A stretch of DNA of 64,000 nt, from the NCBI GenBank assembly GCA_902363825.1, contig CABJBK010000011.1, forward strand, positions 39,409 to 103,408, written 5' to 3'. Below, piece by piece: positions 46,587-55,285 of the stretch; positions within the stretch are counted from its first letter, which is position 1, and every line of letters begins with the position of its first letter. Below the pieces are notes generated by a model. The model had not been told where the DNA came from. It saw only the letters and a list, made by a program, of their open reading frames with translations, and searched no databases. Source of the DNA: Lachnospiraceae bacterium. GTDB taxonomy: Bacteria > Bacillota > Clostridia > Lachnospirales > Lachnospiraceae. The translations under genes were made by a program, and so were the position numbers.

Positions 46587-46674
46587 AATGATTTCCTCCA
46601 AATTTTTATTATGAACGGTATACAAAATCAAAGCCCTGCCATAAATGCTCTTTTTCCGGCTGTTTCTCCATAAG

Positions 46675-46709
46675 AAAAAAACGCCCATTTACAAACAAAA
46701 TGTAAATGG
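46675..46709 (-). terminator. Riboswitch-controlled attenuator
   Basis: A 9-bp perfect stem (46685-46693 with 46701-46709) with a seven-base loop is followed on the minus strand by GCG and seven T. It lies between the cobalamin aptamer and cbiK, where it would stop transcription when B12 is bound. Confidence 0.88.
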
Positions 46710-46744
46710 ACTGCAGATTCAAAAGATCTTCTCTGTCGTACAAC

Positions 46745-46955
46745 CAATTACTCGTGGCCTGGGACCCTGTCCCTGTACACCACAGCAGGCAGGTCTCCTG
46801 GCTCATAGATCCACACACAATGCCTGTCTTCCCGGTCTCCCAGTGACGTCTGCGGCATGCGCTCCCTAAATACAGTGACGAGTTCGTACAGGATTCACAC
46901 CTGTTTCCCTTTTCACCAGATCAAAACATCCGTTTTATCTGACACCTGCTGTTTT
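46745..46955 (-). ncRNA. Cobalamin (B12) riboswitch
   Basis: On the minus strand the aptamer shows the conserved AAAAGGGAAACAGGTGTGAA (right of centre), then CATGCCGC and CACTGGGAGACCGGG blocks and finally the B12 box GAGCCAGGAGACCTGCC at about 46788-46804. Order and spacing fit the class I cobalamin aptamer. Together with the attenuator it controls the whole 13-kb cobalamin operon. Confidence 0.95.
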
Positions 46956-46971
46956 TGTTCAATTAGTTCGT

Positions 46972-47000
46972 AATATAGCACATCCACAGGAAAAAAGCAA
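46972..47000 (-). promoter_or_regulatory. Promoter of the cobalamin riboswitch operon
   Basis: On the minus strand TTGCTT, 17 bases, then TATATT with an extended TGC in front. Transcription would begin about 46965, just before the aptamer. Confidence 0.7.
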
Positions 47001-47021
47001 TGTTTATTCCAGATTTTGTCT

Positions 47022-47092
47022 CGAACATATTTTCGATTTTCTCTTGCATTTTGGTTCGCATCATGCTATGATGGTTTTAGAACATTTGTTCT
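47022..47092 (+). promoter_or_regulatory. Promoter of the radical SAM gene pair with two LexA-box-like sites
   Basis: TTGCAT (47044-47049), 17 bases, then TATGAT (47067-47072) with extended TGC. Over the start point lies AGAACATTTGTTCT (47079-47092), a palindrome with the GAAC-N4-GTTC core of the Firmicutes LexA (Cheo) box. Upstream of the -35 is CGAACATATTTTCG (47022-47035), one base off the consensus CGAACRNRYGTTYG. Together they predict SOS control. Confidence 0.72.
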
Positions 47093-47165
47093 TTTCTATA
47101 AATGAAACCTGATGATAATACCGTGTTCCGATTGATCCTGACGAACACAGAGAAGGAGACCTGAC

Positions 47166-48563
47166 ATGCAGATTCCAAAACAAATGACCGTCATGGAAAA
47201 ATTACAGATCTTATCCGACGCCGCCAAATATGACGTTGCGTGTACTTCGAGCGGCGTAGACCGGAAGGGAAACGGTCACGGCATGGGAAACTGCATTGCG
47301 CCCGGCATCTGTCATACATTTTCGGGGGACGGAAGATGCGTTTCCCTGTTAAAGATCCTTTTTACCAACGAATGTATCTTCAACTGTTCCTATTGCCAGA
47401 ACAACTGCATGAATGACATTCCGCGCGCCTCGTTCACTCCGGATGAAGTCAGTTCCCTTACCATGGAATTTTACCGGCGCAATTATATCGAAGGACTTTT
47501 TTTAAGTTCCGGTATTCTGGTGAGCCCGAACTACACGATGGAGCTGATCTATCAGACGCTCTACCAGCTCCGCATAAAGCATCACTTTAACGGATATATC
47601 CATGTAAAGGCGATTCCTGGTGCCGACCCCGCCCTGATCGAGCGCACCGGCTTTCTTGCTGACCGCATGAGCATCAATCTGGAGCTTCCGACCTCAGACT
47701 CCCTGCATACGCTTGCCCCGTGCAAATCCAGACGCACGATCTTAACACCCATGCGTCAGATCCAGAACGGCATCCGAAACGACAGGCTGCTTCTTTCCGA
47801 CGGTGCTTCTTCTGCTGACGCTTCCTCTGCCGGATCTGTCTTTCCTCCGGCAGTTTCCGGTAATCCGCACATGGATCTGTCCGCTCCGTCCTCCCGCTTT
47901 GTTCCGGCCGGTCAGAGCACCCAGATGATCATCGGTGCCACCCCGGAAAATGACTATCAGATCATGAGCGTGGCAGAAGGGCTTTATCAGAAGTTTGATT
48001 TAAAACGTGTCTTTTATTCTGCCTTTGTAAATGTCACCGAGGATTCGAGTCTCCCGGTTCTGCCCGGCGGCCCGCCGCTTCTGCGGGAACACCGCCTGTA
48101 TCAGGCGGACTGGCTGCTGCGCTACTATCACTTTTCGGTAAACGAACTGCTCTCGGAGGACAACCCGAACTTCAATATTTATCTTGATCCGAAATGTGAC
48201 TGGGCACTACGCCATCTGGAGTATTTCCCGGTGGAGATCAATCGCGCAGATTATAAGACCCTGCTCCGTGTTCCGGGCATCGGTGCCAAATCCGCCAAAC
48301 GCATCCTCCAGGCAAGACGCTCTGCCAGACTGGACTTCCCGGATTTAAAGAAGATGGGCGTTGTCTTAAAACGCGCGCTTTACTTTATCACCTGCTCCGG
48401 CAAAATGATGTACCGCACCAAATTAGAAGAAAACTACATCTGCAAAAACCTGCTACGGGATAAGACACAGATCCCGCGTGAGATCCGCGAGAGCGGTTAT
48501 AAACAGATTTCTTTATTTGATGTCGGTATGACAGAACCACCGCAGCTTTGTTCTGCGAAATGA
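47166..48563 (+). CDS. Radical SAM DNA modification/repair-type protein with helix-hairpin-helix
   Basis: A 465-residue protein. The radical SAM cluster motif is C70-x3-C74-x2-C77 in ECIFNCSYCQNN. The C-terminal part contains the DNA-binding helix-hairpin-helix INRADYKTLLRVPGIGAKSAKR (PGIG hairpin). This matches the protein family known as putative DNA modification/repair radical SAM protein, which occurs with the next gene. An unusual Ser/Ala-rich stretch (about residues 215-245) interrupts the barrel. It lies behind LexA-type boxes. Substrate is unknown. Confidence 0.87.
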   Translation: MQIPKQMTVMEKLQILSDAAKYDVACTSSGVDRKGNGHGMGNCIAPGICHTFSGDGRCVSLLKILFTNECIFNCSYCQNNCMNDIPRASFTPDEVSSLTMEFYRRNYIEGLFLSSGILVSPNYTMELIYQTLYQLRIKHHFNGYIHVKAIPGADPALIERTGFLADRMSINLELPTSDSLHTLAPCKSRRTILTPMRQIQNGIRNDRLLLSDGASSADASSAGSVFPPAVSGNPHMDLSAPSSRFVPAGQSTQMIIGATPENDYQIMSVAEGLYQKFDLKRVFYSAFVNVTEDSSLPVLPGGPPLLREHRLYQADWLLRYYHFSVNELLSEDNPNFNIYLDPKCDWALRHLEYFPVEINRADYKTLLRVPGIGAKSAKRILQARRSARLDFPDLKKMGVVLKRALYFITCSGKMMYRTKLEENYICKNLLRDKTQIPREIRESGYKQISLFDVGMTEPPQLCSAK

Positions 48564-48574
48564 GGTATTTCCCA

Positions 48575-49390
48575 ATGTATGTATTTGTATGTCATGATGA
48601 CCCGGACAGTATTTTTACTGCCATATATGATGCCTGGGCAAGCCGCCTGGGACATAAAAATATCCGCATTCTCGCGAAAGAACCGGAAAATTATGAACTC
48701 TTCTGTGAATATATCCATGTAACCACAAATGCCGAAAAGAGCCGGAAAGTTGCCGATACCATACGGCGCCGGCTTGGAGCTGCCGCCTCCCCGGTCCTGT
48801 TTCAGGCGATCATGGCAGATGAGAGCGGCATTGCCGGATCCGGACGCAGGTCGTCGTCCTCATCTTTTTCCATTACAAAGGCGGACGCGCTCTACCGCAC
48901 GCTGCTGCTCGCCTTCTCCATGGAGTATCCGGATCGCGTCCTCGAGTGTATCGGCAATCCCTACGTTCTCTATCTGTTTGAACTTTCAAGAAGTGTACAA
49001 AACGAAGCGCACCACCTGCTCGGCTTTCTGCGCTTTAAAGAACTGCGCTCCGGCATCCTGTTTTCTGAGATCCACCCGAAAAATGATGTCCTCCCAATCC
49101 TGGGGGAACACTTTTGTGACCGGCTGCCGCAGGAAAATTTTATGATCTATGACGGAACACGGAAACTGGCACTGATCCACCGCGCCGGGGCTTTCGATTT
49201 TCTGATTGCCGATGCTTCCGCACTGGATCAGAATCTGATCCAAAACTACTCCGATTCCGAACTCGAATACCAGAAGCTCTGGTGTGGTTTCTTTGAAAGC
49301 ATTACAATCGAAGCCCGCAAAAATCCGGCACTTCAGAATCAGAACATTCCGAAACGTTTCCAAAAAGATACGGTGGAATTTCAAAACTGA
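48575..49390 (+). CDS. Partner protein of the radical SAM enzyme, DNA metabolism type (DUF4130-like)
   Basis: A 271-residue protein. VCHDDPDSIFTAIYDAW at the start and VQNEAHHLLGFLRFKEL in the second half are the conserved blocks of the family that is almost always beside the radical SAM protein; some relatives are fused to a uracil-DNA glycosylase domain, which is absent here. ATG at 48575 follows GAGGT. The gene begins 12 bases after the first gene's stop, so the two proteins are made together. Confidence 0.83.
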   Translation: MYVFVCHDDPDSIFTAIYDAWASRLGHKNIRILAKEPENYELFCEYIHVTTNAEKSRKVADTIRRRLGAAASPVLFQAIMADESGIAGSGRRSSSSSFSITKADALYRTLLLAFSMEYPDRVLECIGNPYVLYLFELSRSVQNEAHHLLGFLRFKELRSGILFSEIHPKNDVLPILGEHFCDRLPQENFMIYDGTRKLALIHRAGAFDFLIADASALDQNLIQNYSDSELEYQKLWCGFFESITIEARKNPALQNQNIPKRFQKDTVEFQN

Positions 49391-49404
49391 AACTCCACCG
49401 TATC
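49362..49404 (-). terminator. Hairpin between the convergent genes, terminator of tatD
   Basis: A long inverted repeat (11 perfect pairs GATACGGTGGA, then one mismatch and more pairs) spans the end of the DNA-metabolism gene and its stop codon. On the minus strand it is followed by CTTTTT, so it terminates the metG-tatD transcript. Plus-strand termination is less clear. Confidence 0.75.
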
Positions 49405-49417
49405 CGGTATCTCTGTT

Positions 49418-50203
49418 TTACTTTACCCGCGCAAACAGCTTTTTCGCATTTGCGTTCGTTGTCTGTAATACTTCTTCTGTTGAAATACTTTTAATTTCCG
49501 CGATTTTTTCTACAACATACGGAATAAAAAGCGAACTGTTCCGCTCGCCCCGGTGCGGTTCCGGCGCCATATACGGACAATCCGTTTCCAGCAGGATCCG
49601 CTCCAGCGGAATCTCTTCGACCACTGCCCGAAGCTTCTTCGCGTTCTTAAACGTCAGCACTCCGCCTACGCCGATATCATAGCCCATCTTTAAAAATTCA
49701 CGCGCCATCTCTACCGAATAGGAGTAACAATGGATCACGCCCGGCATTTCACGCATCGGCGTTTCTTTTAAGATCTGCATGGTATCCTCTGCGGCATCCC
49801 TGGAGTGGATGATGACCGGAAGATCCTTCTCTTTTGCCAGTTCCAGCTGGCGTTTGAACCAGTAACGCTGATTCTCCTGCACCTGCGGCTCTTTATCCCA
49901 GTAATAGTCCAGTCCGATCTCCCCGACTGCCACCGCCTTTTTGTGCTCCGCAGCCTGCTCGATCGCCTTAAAATTTTCCTCGTTTAACTCTGTCACATCA
50001 CTCGGATGCACCCCGACCGCCGCATAAATAAAGTCATACTGCTCCGCGAGGGCAATGCTCTTTTCCGTCGTCTCAAGACTGGAACCGACATTGATCACAT
50101 ATTCAATGTCATGTTCCGGCAGGGATGCAATAAGTGCCTCCCTGTCCGCATCAAATTTTGCATCCTCATAATGCGCATGTGTCTCAAATATCTTACTATG
50201 CAA
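49418..50203 (-). CDS. tatD: TatD-family metal-dependent deoxyribonuclease
   Basis: A 261-residue TIM-barrel hydrolase. Metal ligands: ETHAHYEDAKFD at the start, AVGEIGLDYYW, PVIIHSRDA and VIHCYS; the final LLETDCPYMAPEPHRG is the signature. TTG at 50203 is the start, with GGAG six bases before it, overlapping the metG stop by eight bases. It has 3'-exonuclease and AP endonuclease activity in relatives. metG-tatD is a usual pair in Firmicutes. Confidence 0.93.
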   Translation of the reverse strand: MHSKIFETHAHYEDAKFDADREALIASLPEHDIEYVINVGSSLETTEKSIALAEQYDFIYAAVGVHPSDVTELNEENFKAIEQAAEHKKAVAVGEIGLDYYWDKEPQVQENQRYWFKRQLELAKEKDLPVIIHSRDAAEDTMQILKETPMREMPGVIHCYSYSVEMAREFLKMGYDIGVGGVLTFKNAKKLRAVVEEIPLERILLETDCPYMAPEPHRGERNSSLFIPYVVEKIAEIKSISTEEVLQTTNANAKKLFARVK

Positions 50204-52157
50204 TTTCCGCTCCTGACGGCATTGGCTTCTCAGAAGTCATAAGAGACAGATTTCCGTCCGCATCTTCTGCGCACAGCAGCATTCCTTCTGAGAGAACTCC
50301 TGCCAGTTTTGCCGGTTTTAAGTTTACAAGTACCATGACCTTTTTACCCACCATTTCTTCCGGGGTATAGTACTTATGGATGCCGGAAACGATCTGCTTT
50401 ACGCTGCTTCCGACCTTTACCTTGGAGCAGAGCAGTTTTTTGGACTTCGGAACTGCCTCACACGCGATCACTTCTCCGATCTGGAACTGCAGTTTTTCAA
50501 AATCTTCAAAGGTGATCTCCGGTTTTGCCTCGATGTCGATTCCGCCTTCTTCGCCTGCGGCTGCTTCACTTTCCTCTTTCTTCGGATGAAGCTCTTCCAC
50601 TTTCTTCATAACTTCTTCGATATCCAGACGCGCAAAGAGGATCTCCGGTGTCTCAGTCACTTTGGTTCCGCTTACATAATGACCGAAGGTACCCAGCTCA
50701 TCAAACGGAATCTCCTTGGTATTTAACTGTGCGAAGATCTTTTCCGCTGTATCCGGCATAAAGCTCTTTAAGAGCGTTGCTCCCATGGTGATGCCCTCTA
50801 CCAGGTTGTATAATACCGTCTCAAGACGCGGCTTGGTCGCATCATCCTTTGCAAGGATCCACGGCGTTGTCTCATCGATATATTTGTTGCAGCGCTTAAA
50901 AAGATTGAAGATTTCCGTGATCGCATCCGCTACACGAAGATCCGCCATCTTCTTCTCTACCTTTCCAACGGTCTCTGTCGCTACTTTCTTTAAGTCATCA
51001 TCTACTGCTTCGCTCACCTTGGTATCCGTTACCACACCGCCAAAATACTTGTTGCTCATGGAGATGGTACGGTTTACAAGGTTTCCGAGTGTGTTCGCAA
51101 GATCAGAGTTAATTCTCTCTACTAAAAGATCCCAGGTGATCACACCGTCATTGTCAAATGGCATCTCATGCAGTACAAAATAGCGCACCGCGTCTACACC
51201 AAAGAAAGCTACCAGTTCATCCGCATACAGGACATTTCCTTTTGATTTACTCATCTTGCCATCTCCAAGCAACAGCCACGGATGTCCGAATACCTGCTTT
51301 GGCAGTGGCAGATCGAGTGCCATCAGAAAGATCGGCCAGTAGATCGTATGGAAACGGATAATGTCCTTTCCGATCAGATGAAGATCCGCCGGCCAGTTTT
51401 TATTAAACAGCTCCGAGGAATTGCCATCCGCGTCATATCCGATCTTGGTGATATAGTTTGTCAGCGCATCCAGCCATACATAAACGACATGCTTCGGATC
51501 AAAATCTACCGGGATTCCCCATTTAAAGGAAGTTCTGGATACACAAAGATCCTGAAGTCCCGGAAGCAGGAAATTGTTCATCATCTCATTTTTTCTGGAA
51601 ACCGGCTGGATAAATTCCGGATGTGTATTGATGTGCTCGATCAGGCGATCCGCATACTTGCTCATTTTAAAGAAATATGCCTCCTCCTTTGCCGGCTTTA
51701 CTTCACGGCCGCAATCCGGGCACTTTCCGTCCACTAACTGTGACTCTGTCCAGAAAGATTCACACGGTGTACAGTAAAGTCCCTCATAGGATCCCTTGTA
51801 AATGTCACCTTTATCGTAGAGCTTCTTAAAGATCTTCTGAACCTGTTTCTTGTGATCCGCGTCGGTAGTACGGATAAAATTATCATAGGAAGCATTCATC
51901 AGATCCCAGATCTTCTTTACCTCCGCAGATACCTGATCCACATATTCCTGCGGTGAGATTCCGGCTTCCTCTGCCTTTAACTCGATCTTCTGGCCATGCT
52001 CATCGGTTCCTGTCTGGAAATAGACATCATAACCCTCCTGTCTTTTGTAACGCGCGATCGCATCTGCAAGCACGATCTCATAAGTATTTCCGATGTGCGG
52101 TTTGCCGGATGCGTATGCGATTGCAGTTGTCATATAAAATTTTCCTTTGTCTGCCAT
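50196..52157 (-). CDS. metG: Methionyl-tRNA synthetase
   Basis: A 653-residue class I synthetase. YASGKPHIGNTYE holds the HIGH motif; zinc cysteines are in CTPCESF and CPDCG; KMSKS appears as GDGKMSKSKGNVL. After about 540 a C-terminal tRNA-binding domain (FEKLQFQIGEVIACEAVPKSKKLL) follows. It lies behind a T-box leader and is co-transcribed with tatD. Full length for the type with tRNA-binding tail. Confidence 0.97.
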   Translation of the reverse strand: MADKGKFYMTTAIAYASGKPHIGNTYEIVLADAIARYKRQEGYDVYFQTGTDEHGQKIELKAEEAGISPQEYVDQVSAEVKKIWDLMNASYDNFIRTTDADHKKQVQKIFKKLYDKGDIYKGSYEGLYCTPCESFWTESQLVDGKCPDCGREVKPAKEEAYFFKMSKYADRLIEHINTHPEFIQPVSRKNEMMNNFLLPGLQDLCVSRTSFKWGIPVDFDPKHVVYVWLDALTNYITKIGYDADGNSSELFNKNWPADLHLIGKDIIRFHTIYWPIFLMALDLPLPKQVFGHPWLLLGDGKMSKSKGNVLYADELVAFFGVDAVRYFVLHEMPFDNDGVITWDLLVERINSDLANTLGNLVNRTISMSNKYFGGVVTDTKVSEAVDDDLKKVATETVGKVEKKMADLRVADAITEIFNLFKRCNKYIDETTPWILAKDDATKPRLETVLYNLVEGITMGATLLKSFMPDTAEKIFAQLNTKEIPFDELGTFGHYVSGTKVTETPEILFARLDIEEVMKKVEELHPKKEESEAAAGEEGGIDIEAKPEITFEDFEKLQFQIGEVIACEAVPKSKKLLCSKVKVGSSVKQIVSGIHKYYTPEEMVGKKVMVLVNLKPAKLAGVLSEGMLLCAEDADGNLSLMTSEKPMPSGAEIA

Positions 52158-52189
52158 CTTTTTATCTCCTCTTTTTCTTATTGCTATAA

Positions 52190-52450
52190 TATAAAAAAAA
52201 CGCCCTCACTTCCGGATCTTCCGGAAATGAAGACGGAATCAACCGTGTTACCACTTCACTTTACTCCTACCTCGCGGTAAAAGCCTCATCAGGTACAGCA
52301 TCTGTTAAAAACGATGCGATACTCTCCGCTGTAACAGGCGGTCCTGTCAGAACTTATCCATCACGGTTCAGCCCTGCCACTCCAAAGCCATCTTCTATCT
52401 GCCTGCCTATACCCCGCTCTCAGCAATCCGGGACTCTCTGTCATATTTTT
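52190..52450 (-). ncRNA. T-box leader of metG
   Basis: Read on the minus strand the leader has the T-box sequence GTGGTAACACGG (around 52235-52250), then a strong terminator hairpin CTTCATTTCCGG / CCGGAAGTGAGG followed by eight T. Candidate specifier ATG lies at 52389-52391 in the loop GAAGATGG. This fits an uncharged tRNA-Met sensor, although the specifier assignment is not proven. Confidence 0.8.
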
Positions 52451-52494
52451 GCAGATATACTCTCTTTTTCAACGTGTTTACATTCGCTTTATTA

Positions 52495-52523
52495 AAACTA
52501 TCACAGTCTTTTTCACTTGTCAA
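52495..52523 (-). promoter_or_regulatory. Candidate promoter of the metG leader
   Basis: On the minus strand TTGACA, 17 bases, then TAGTTT, just upstream of the T-box leader. The -35 is perfect, the -10 is weak. Confidence 0.5.
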
Positions 52524-52531
52524 CTTTTTAC

Positions 52532-52897
52532 TCAGTCTTCAAAAAAGTCGTCCAGCTTTGTTCCGCAGCTTGCGCAGAAGCTTGCGTCCTCTGCAACTTC
52601 CGCTCCGCAGTTCGGACATTTCTTTGCTCCCTTTAAGTTCATAAGCTGTGTTTTCATATCTGATATCGCGCTTAAAGCCTCTTCAATGACGTTGCACTCT
52701 TCATAATCCAGAATGTCGTCATCCTTATGCGCTTCATAATATTTCTTTCCGATCAGCGCATACTGTTTCTCCACAAAGTCTTCCTTTGCGCGGATATCCA
52801 TCTTTAATTTTGCCACACTTGAAAGTTCTTTTGCCTTCTCTGTTACATCTTTTCCGGCGCTCACGATCGTATCACCGATTTTTTCAAAAATTTCCAT
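52532..52897 (-). CDS. Zinc-ribbon domain protein
   Basis: A 121-residue protein. The first ~90 residues form a helical, coiled-coil-like region (EIFEKIGDTIVSAGKDVTEKAKELSSVAKLKMD); the end is a zinc ribbon with CPNCG and CASCG and an acidic tail. ATG at 52897 follows GGAGGG; an in-frame TTG farther upstream lacks a site. Such proteins are common in Clostridia, with no known task. It stands between the antiporter and metG without an obvious link. Confidence 0.85.
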   Translation of the reverse strand: MEIFEKIGDTIVSAGKDVTEKAKELSSVAKLKMDIRAKEDFVEKQYALIGKKYYEAHKDDDILDYEECNVIEEALSAISDMKTQLMNLKGAKKCPNCGAEVAEDASFCASCGTKLDDFFED

Positions 52898-52968
52898 CAG
52901 GCATCCCTCCTTTACCAATTTTTTATATTATAGTCTCTTTTTCCCGGATTTTCAATCATTTTGCATGC

Positions 52969-53943
52969 CTAACGCTTGCAGATATATACCATATAAACCG
53001 CATAGACCAAAAGCATTACAATGCCTTCCCCGCGCGTGAGTTTCTTTTTGCTCTGCGCAAAGAACCATACTTCCAGGCTCATGAAAATGAGCAGTATGAT
53101 ATCTATGATATTTTCCCGGATAAACTGGATCGGGCTTATCGCAGCCGCGATTCCGAGTACAAACAGGATGTTAAAGATATTCGATCCGATCACATTTCCG
53201 AGTGCCATATCCACTTCGTTTTTGCGTGCCGCAACAATAGAAGTCACAAGTTCCGGCAAAGATGTTCCGAGTGCCACGATCGTAAGACCGATCAGCGTCT
53301 GGCTCAGGCCAAATTCTGCCGCGATCACGGACGCGCCGTCAACGACCGCATCTCCACCAAGCGCAATACCGATTGCTCCAACGATGATAAATACGATACA
53401 TTTCCATACCGGAAGGATCTCTACTTCATCCGCGATCTCCTGATCTTCTTTTTCTGCCGCCGTAACACCGCCGTCCCGTCTTGCCTTTAACGCGGATTTT
53501 ACCATGATCACCAAAAATACCGCAAAGACCACGAGTAAAATGATTCCGTCCACTCTGCCAAGCGTCATTCCAAAATATCCGAGCACAAGTAACAGTCCCG
53601 CTACGATGATTGAAAACGGAAGGTCACGCTTTAACGTGTCTCTCTGTACTGCGAGCGGTGTAAAAAGCGCGCATACCCCGCAGACGACCATCAGATTAAA
53701 AATATTTGAACCTACGGCATTGCTGACTGCCAGCGAATTGTTATTCGTAATCGATGCCGTCACACTGACTGCACACTCCGGCAGACTGGTTCCCATTGCA
53801 ACGACCGTCATACCGATGATGATCGATGGTACCCGCAGACGCTTCGCCACACTTGCGCTTCCGTCTACGAAAAAGTCTGCCCCTTTGATCAAAAAAATAA
53901 AACCAACGATCAGTGTGATAATTGCCACGATCAATTCTCTCAT
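52969..53943 (-). CDS. Calcium/sodium antiporter (CaCA, YrbG-like)
   Basis: A 324-residue membrane protein with two inverted repeats of five helices each. The ion-binding alpha repeats are GTSLPECAVSVTASI and GTSLPELVTSIVAA, each followed by VGSNIFNLMVV or GSNIFNILFV. It exchanges cations across the membrane, probably Ca2+ for Na+ or H+. ATG with AAAGGAG upstream. Next to mntP, it forms a metal homeostasis island. Confidence 0.92.
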   Translation of the reverse strand: MRELIVAIITLIVGFIFLIKGADFFVDGSASVAKRLRVPSIIIGMTVVAMGTSLPECAVSVTASITNNNSLAVSNAVGSNIFNLMVVCGVCALFTPLAVQRDTLKRDLPFSIIVAGLLLVLGYFGMTLGRVDGIILLVVFAVFLVIMVKSALKARRDGGVTAAEKEDQEIADEVEILPVWKCIVFIIVGAIGIALGGDAVVDGASVIAAEFGLSQTLIGLTIVALGTSLPELVTSIVAARKNEVDMALGNVIGSNIFNILFVLGIAAAISPIQFIRENIIDIILLIFMSLEVWFFAQSKKKLTRGEGIVMLLVYAVYMVYICKR

Positions 53944-54005
53944 TCCATTTCTCCTTTTCTCTTATTGGTTTTTGTGGATCTTCCCACAAACCGGTAAAAT
54001 ATTAT

Positions 54006-54587
54006 TTACAATGCAAGGATACCCAGATGCTCCAGTAAAATCTTAAGTCCGAGCAGCACAAGGATCAGTCCGCCGACAAACTCCGCTCTGTTTTTGTACT
54101 TGCTTCCGAAGAAATTGCCGATATAAACGCCGCCGACCGAGATCACAAATGTCGTACATCCAATGATCGAGATCGCTTCCACGATCGGAGTTCCGAGAAA
54201 CGCAAAGGTAATTCCTACAGCCAGCGCATCGATACTTGTCGCTACCGCAAGCACAAACATCTCTTTTATATTTAACGGCACATCCTCTTTTTTTACAACC
54301 CCATCTTCTTCTTTTTTTAGGGATTCTACCATCATTTTTCCACCGATAAATCCAAGCAGCACAAAAGCCACCCAGTGATCGATGCTCTTGATGTAATGTT
54401 CAAACTGTCTGCCGAGCACCCAGCCGATAAAAGGCATCAGTGCCTGAAATCCTCCAAAGAACAGTCCGATCGTCACGGTCTGCTTCTTGTTTACCTTGAC
54501 CATGCCAAGACCCTTACAGACTGACACCGCGAACGCGTCCATCGACAATCCGATTCCCATTAAAAACAATTCAATAAATAATGCCAT
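54006..54587 (-). CDS. mntP: Manganese efflux pump MntP
   Basis: A protein of about 193 residues with six helices. GIGLSMDAFAVSVCKGL at the start and ATSIDALAVGITFAFLG in the second half carry the two conserved MDA/IDA aspartates of MntP. ATG at 54587 follows GAGGGTG. The gene is preceded by a manganese riboswitch, which turns on export when Mn2+ is high. Confidence 0.94.
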   Translation of the reverse strand: MALFIELFLMGIGLSMDAFAVSVCKGLGMVKVNKKQTVTIGLFFGGFQALMPFIGWVLGRQFEHYIKSIDHWVAFVLLGFIGGKMMVESLKKEEDGVVKKEDVPLNIKEMFVLAVATSIDALAVGITFAFLGTPIVEAISIIGCTTFVISVGGVYIGNFFGSKYKNRAEFVGGLILVLLGLKILLEHLGILAL

Positions 54588-54654
54588 TTGATTCACCCTC
54601 ATTTCGTTTTTCTCCCCGAGTTTACGCAGCTTTGTCCATTTTCATAATATGTGT

Positions 54655-54696
54655 AAAAAAAAGCCCATGTATGCCCTTTTTTTCAGGCACACATGA
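54655..54696 (-). terminator. Expression-platform terminator of the manganese riboswitch
   Basis: Ten base pairs with one G-U (54666-54675 with 54686-54695) and a loop of ten bases are followed by eight T on the minus strand. It lies between the aptamer and mntP; ligand binding should prevent it. Confidence 0.82.
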
Positions 54697-54708
54697 GTCT
54701 CATTCTTT

Positions 54709-54796
54709 AAGATTTGCCAGGTCCGCCGGACCAGTCTGTTGACAAACCACGCTTTTTTAACTGCTTGCGCGAACTACTCCCTCAAGGAAATCTTTC
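54709..54796 (-). ncRNA. yybP-ykoY (Mn2+) riboswitch aptamer
   Basis: Read on the minus strand: AAAGATTT pairs with AAATCTT as P1; between them GGGAGTAG, then GTCAACA and finally CTGGCAAATCTT, which follow the known conserved positions of this aptamer. It regulates mntP, as this class often does. The sequence was compared by eye only. Confidence 0.78.
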
Positions 54797-54815
54797 GTTT
54801 TTAGAAATTTCTTTT

Positions 54816-54844
54816 AATATACCGAACTAATGATAAAATGTCAA
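54816..54844 (-). promoter_or_regulatory. Promoter of the mntP riboswitch transcript
   Basis: On the minus strand TTGACA, 17 bases, then TATATT, about 20 bases before the aptamer. Strong housekeeping match. Confidence 0.78.
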
Positions 54845-54921
54845 TCCTAATTGATAAAAAGCTGGCAGTTGTACTAAAATAAATACATAATCTTCCATAA
54901 AACTTAGAAAACATTTTTCTG

Positions 54922-54951
54922 TTGACAAACTTCCTTTTCCATGTTTATAAT
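54922..54951 (+). promoter_or_regulatory. Promoter of the tyrS T-box transcript
   Basis: A perfect TTGACA at 54922-54927 and perfect TATAAT at 54946-54951 with an 18-base spacer. Transcription would begin around 54958. Confidence 0.82.
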
Positions 54952-54974
54952 GGCGTTAGTTTCAAATTAAAAAA

Positions 54975-55255
54975 GGCAGTGACAGGAACAAGTAGATTTA
55001 AGTGAAACAGACAGAAAGCAGCCGGTAGATGAGAGGCGCGTGGGAAGCTTATTTTGAATACCTCCTCAAGCCTTGCACCGAAATCCGCTTATGGATCACA
55101 TTTCATAGACGTACAGTAGGCTGCAACGTTTTGCACCCGTTATCGTGCAAAAGTATTGATTGATACTTGCTGAGACAGGAAGCGTGAGCTTTCCTGTAAA
55201 CTAAGGTGGTAACACGAGCAGATACCTCGTCCTTTGATGGGACGGGGTTTTTTTA
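54975..55255 (+). ncRNA. T-box leader of tyrS
   Basis: The leader ends in the T-box AAGGTGGTAACACG (55203-55216) and a terminator hairpin (55225-55247) with a T run. The specifier loop is GAATACC, with TAC for tyrosine at 55059-55061. So uncharged tRNA-Tyr is sensed and tyrS is read through when tyrosine is low. Confidence 0.93.
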
Positions 55256-55285
55256 TTCAATTTTTTATGAAAAAGGAGAGCAAAA

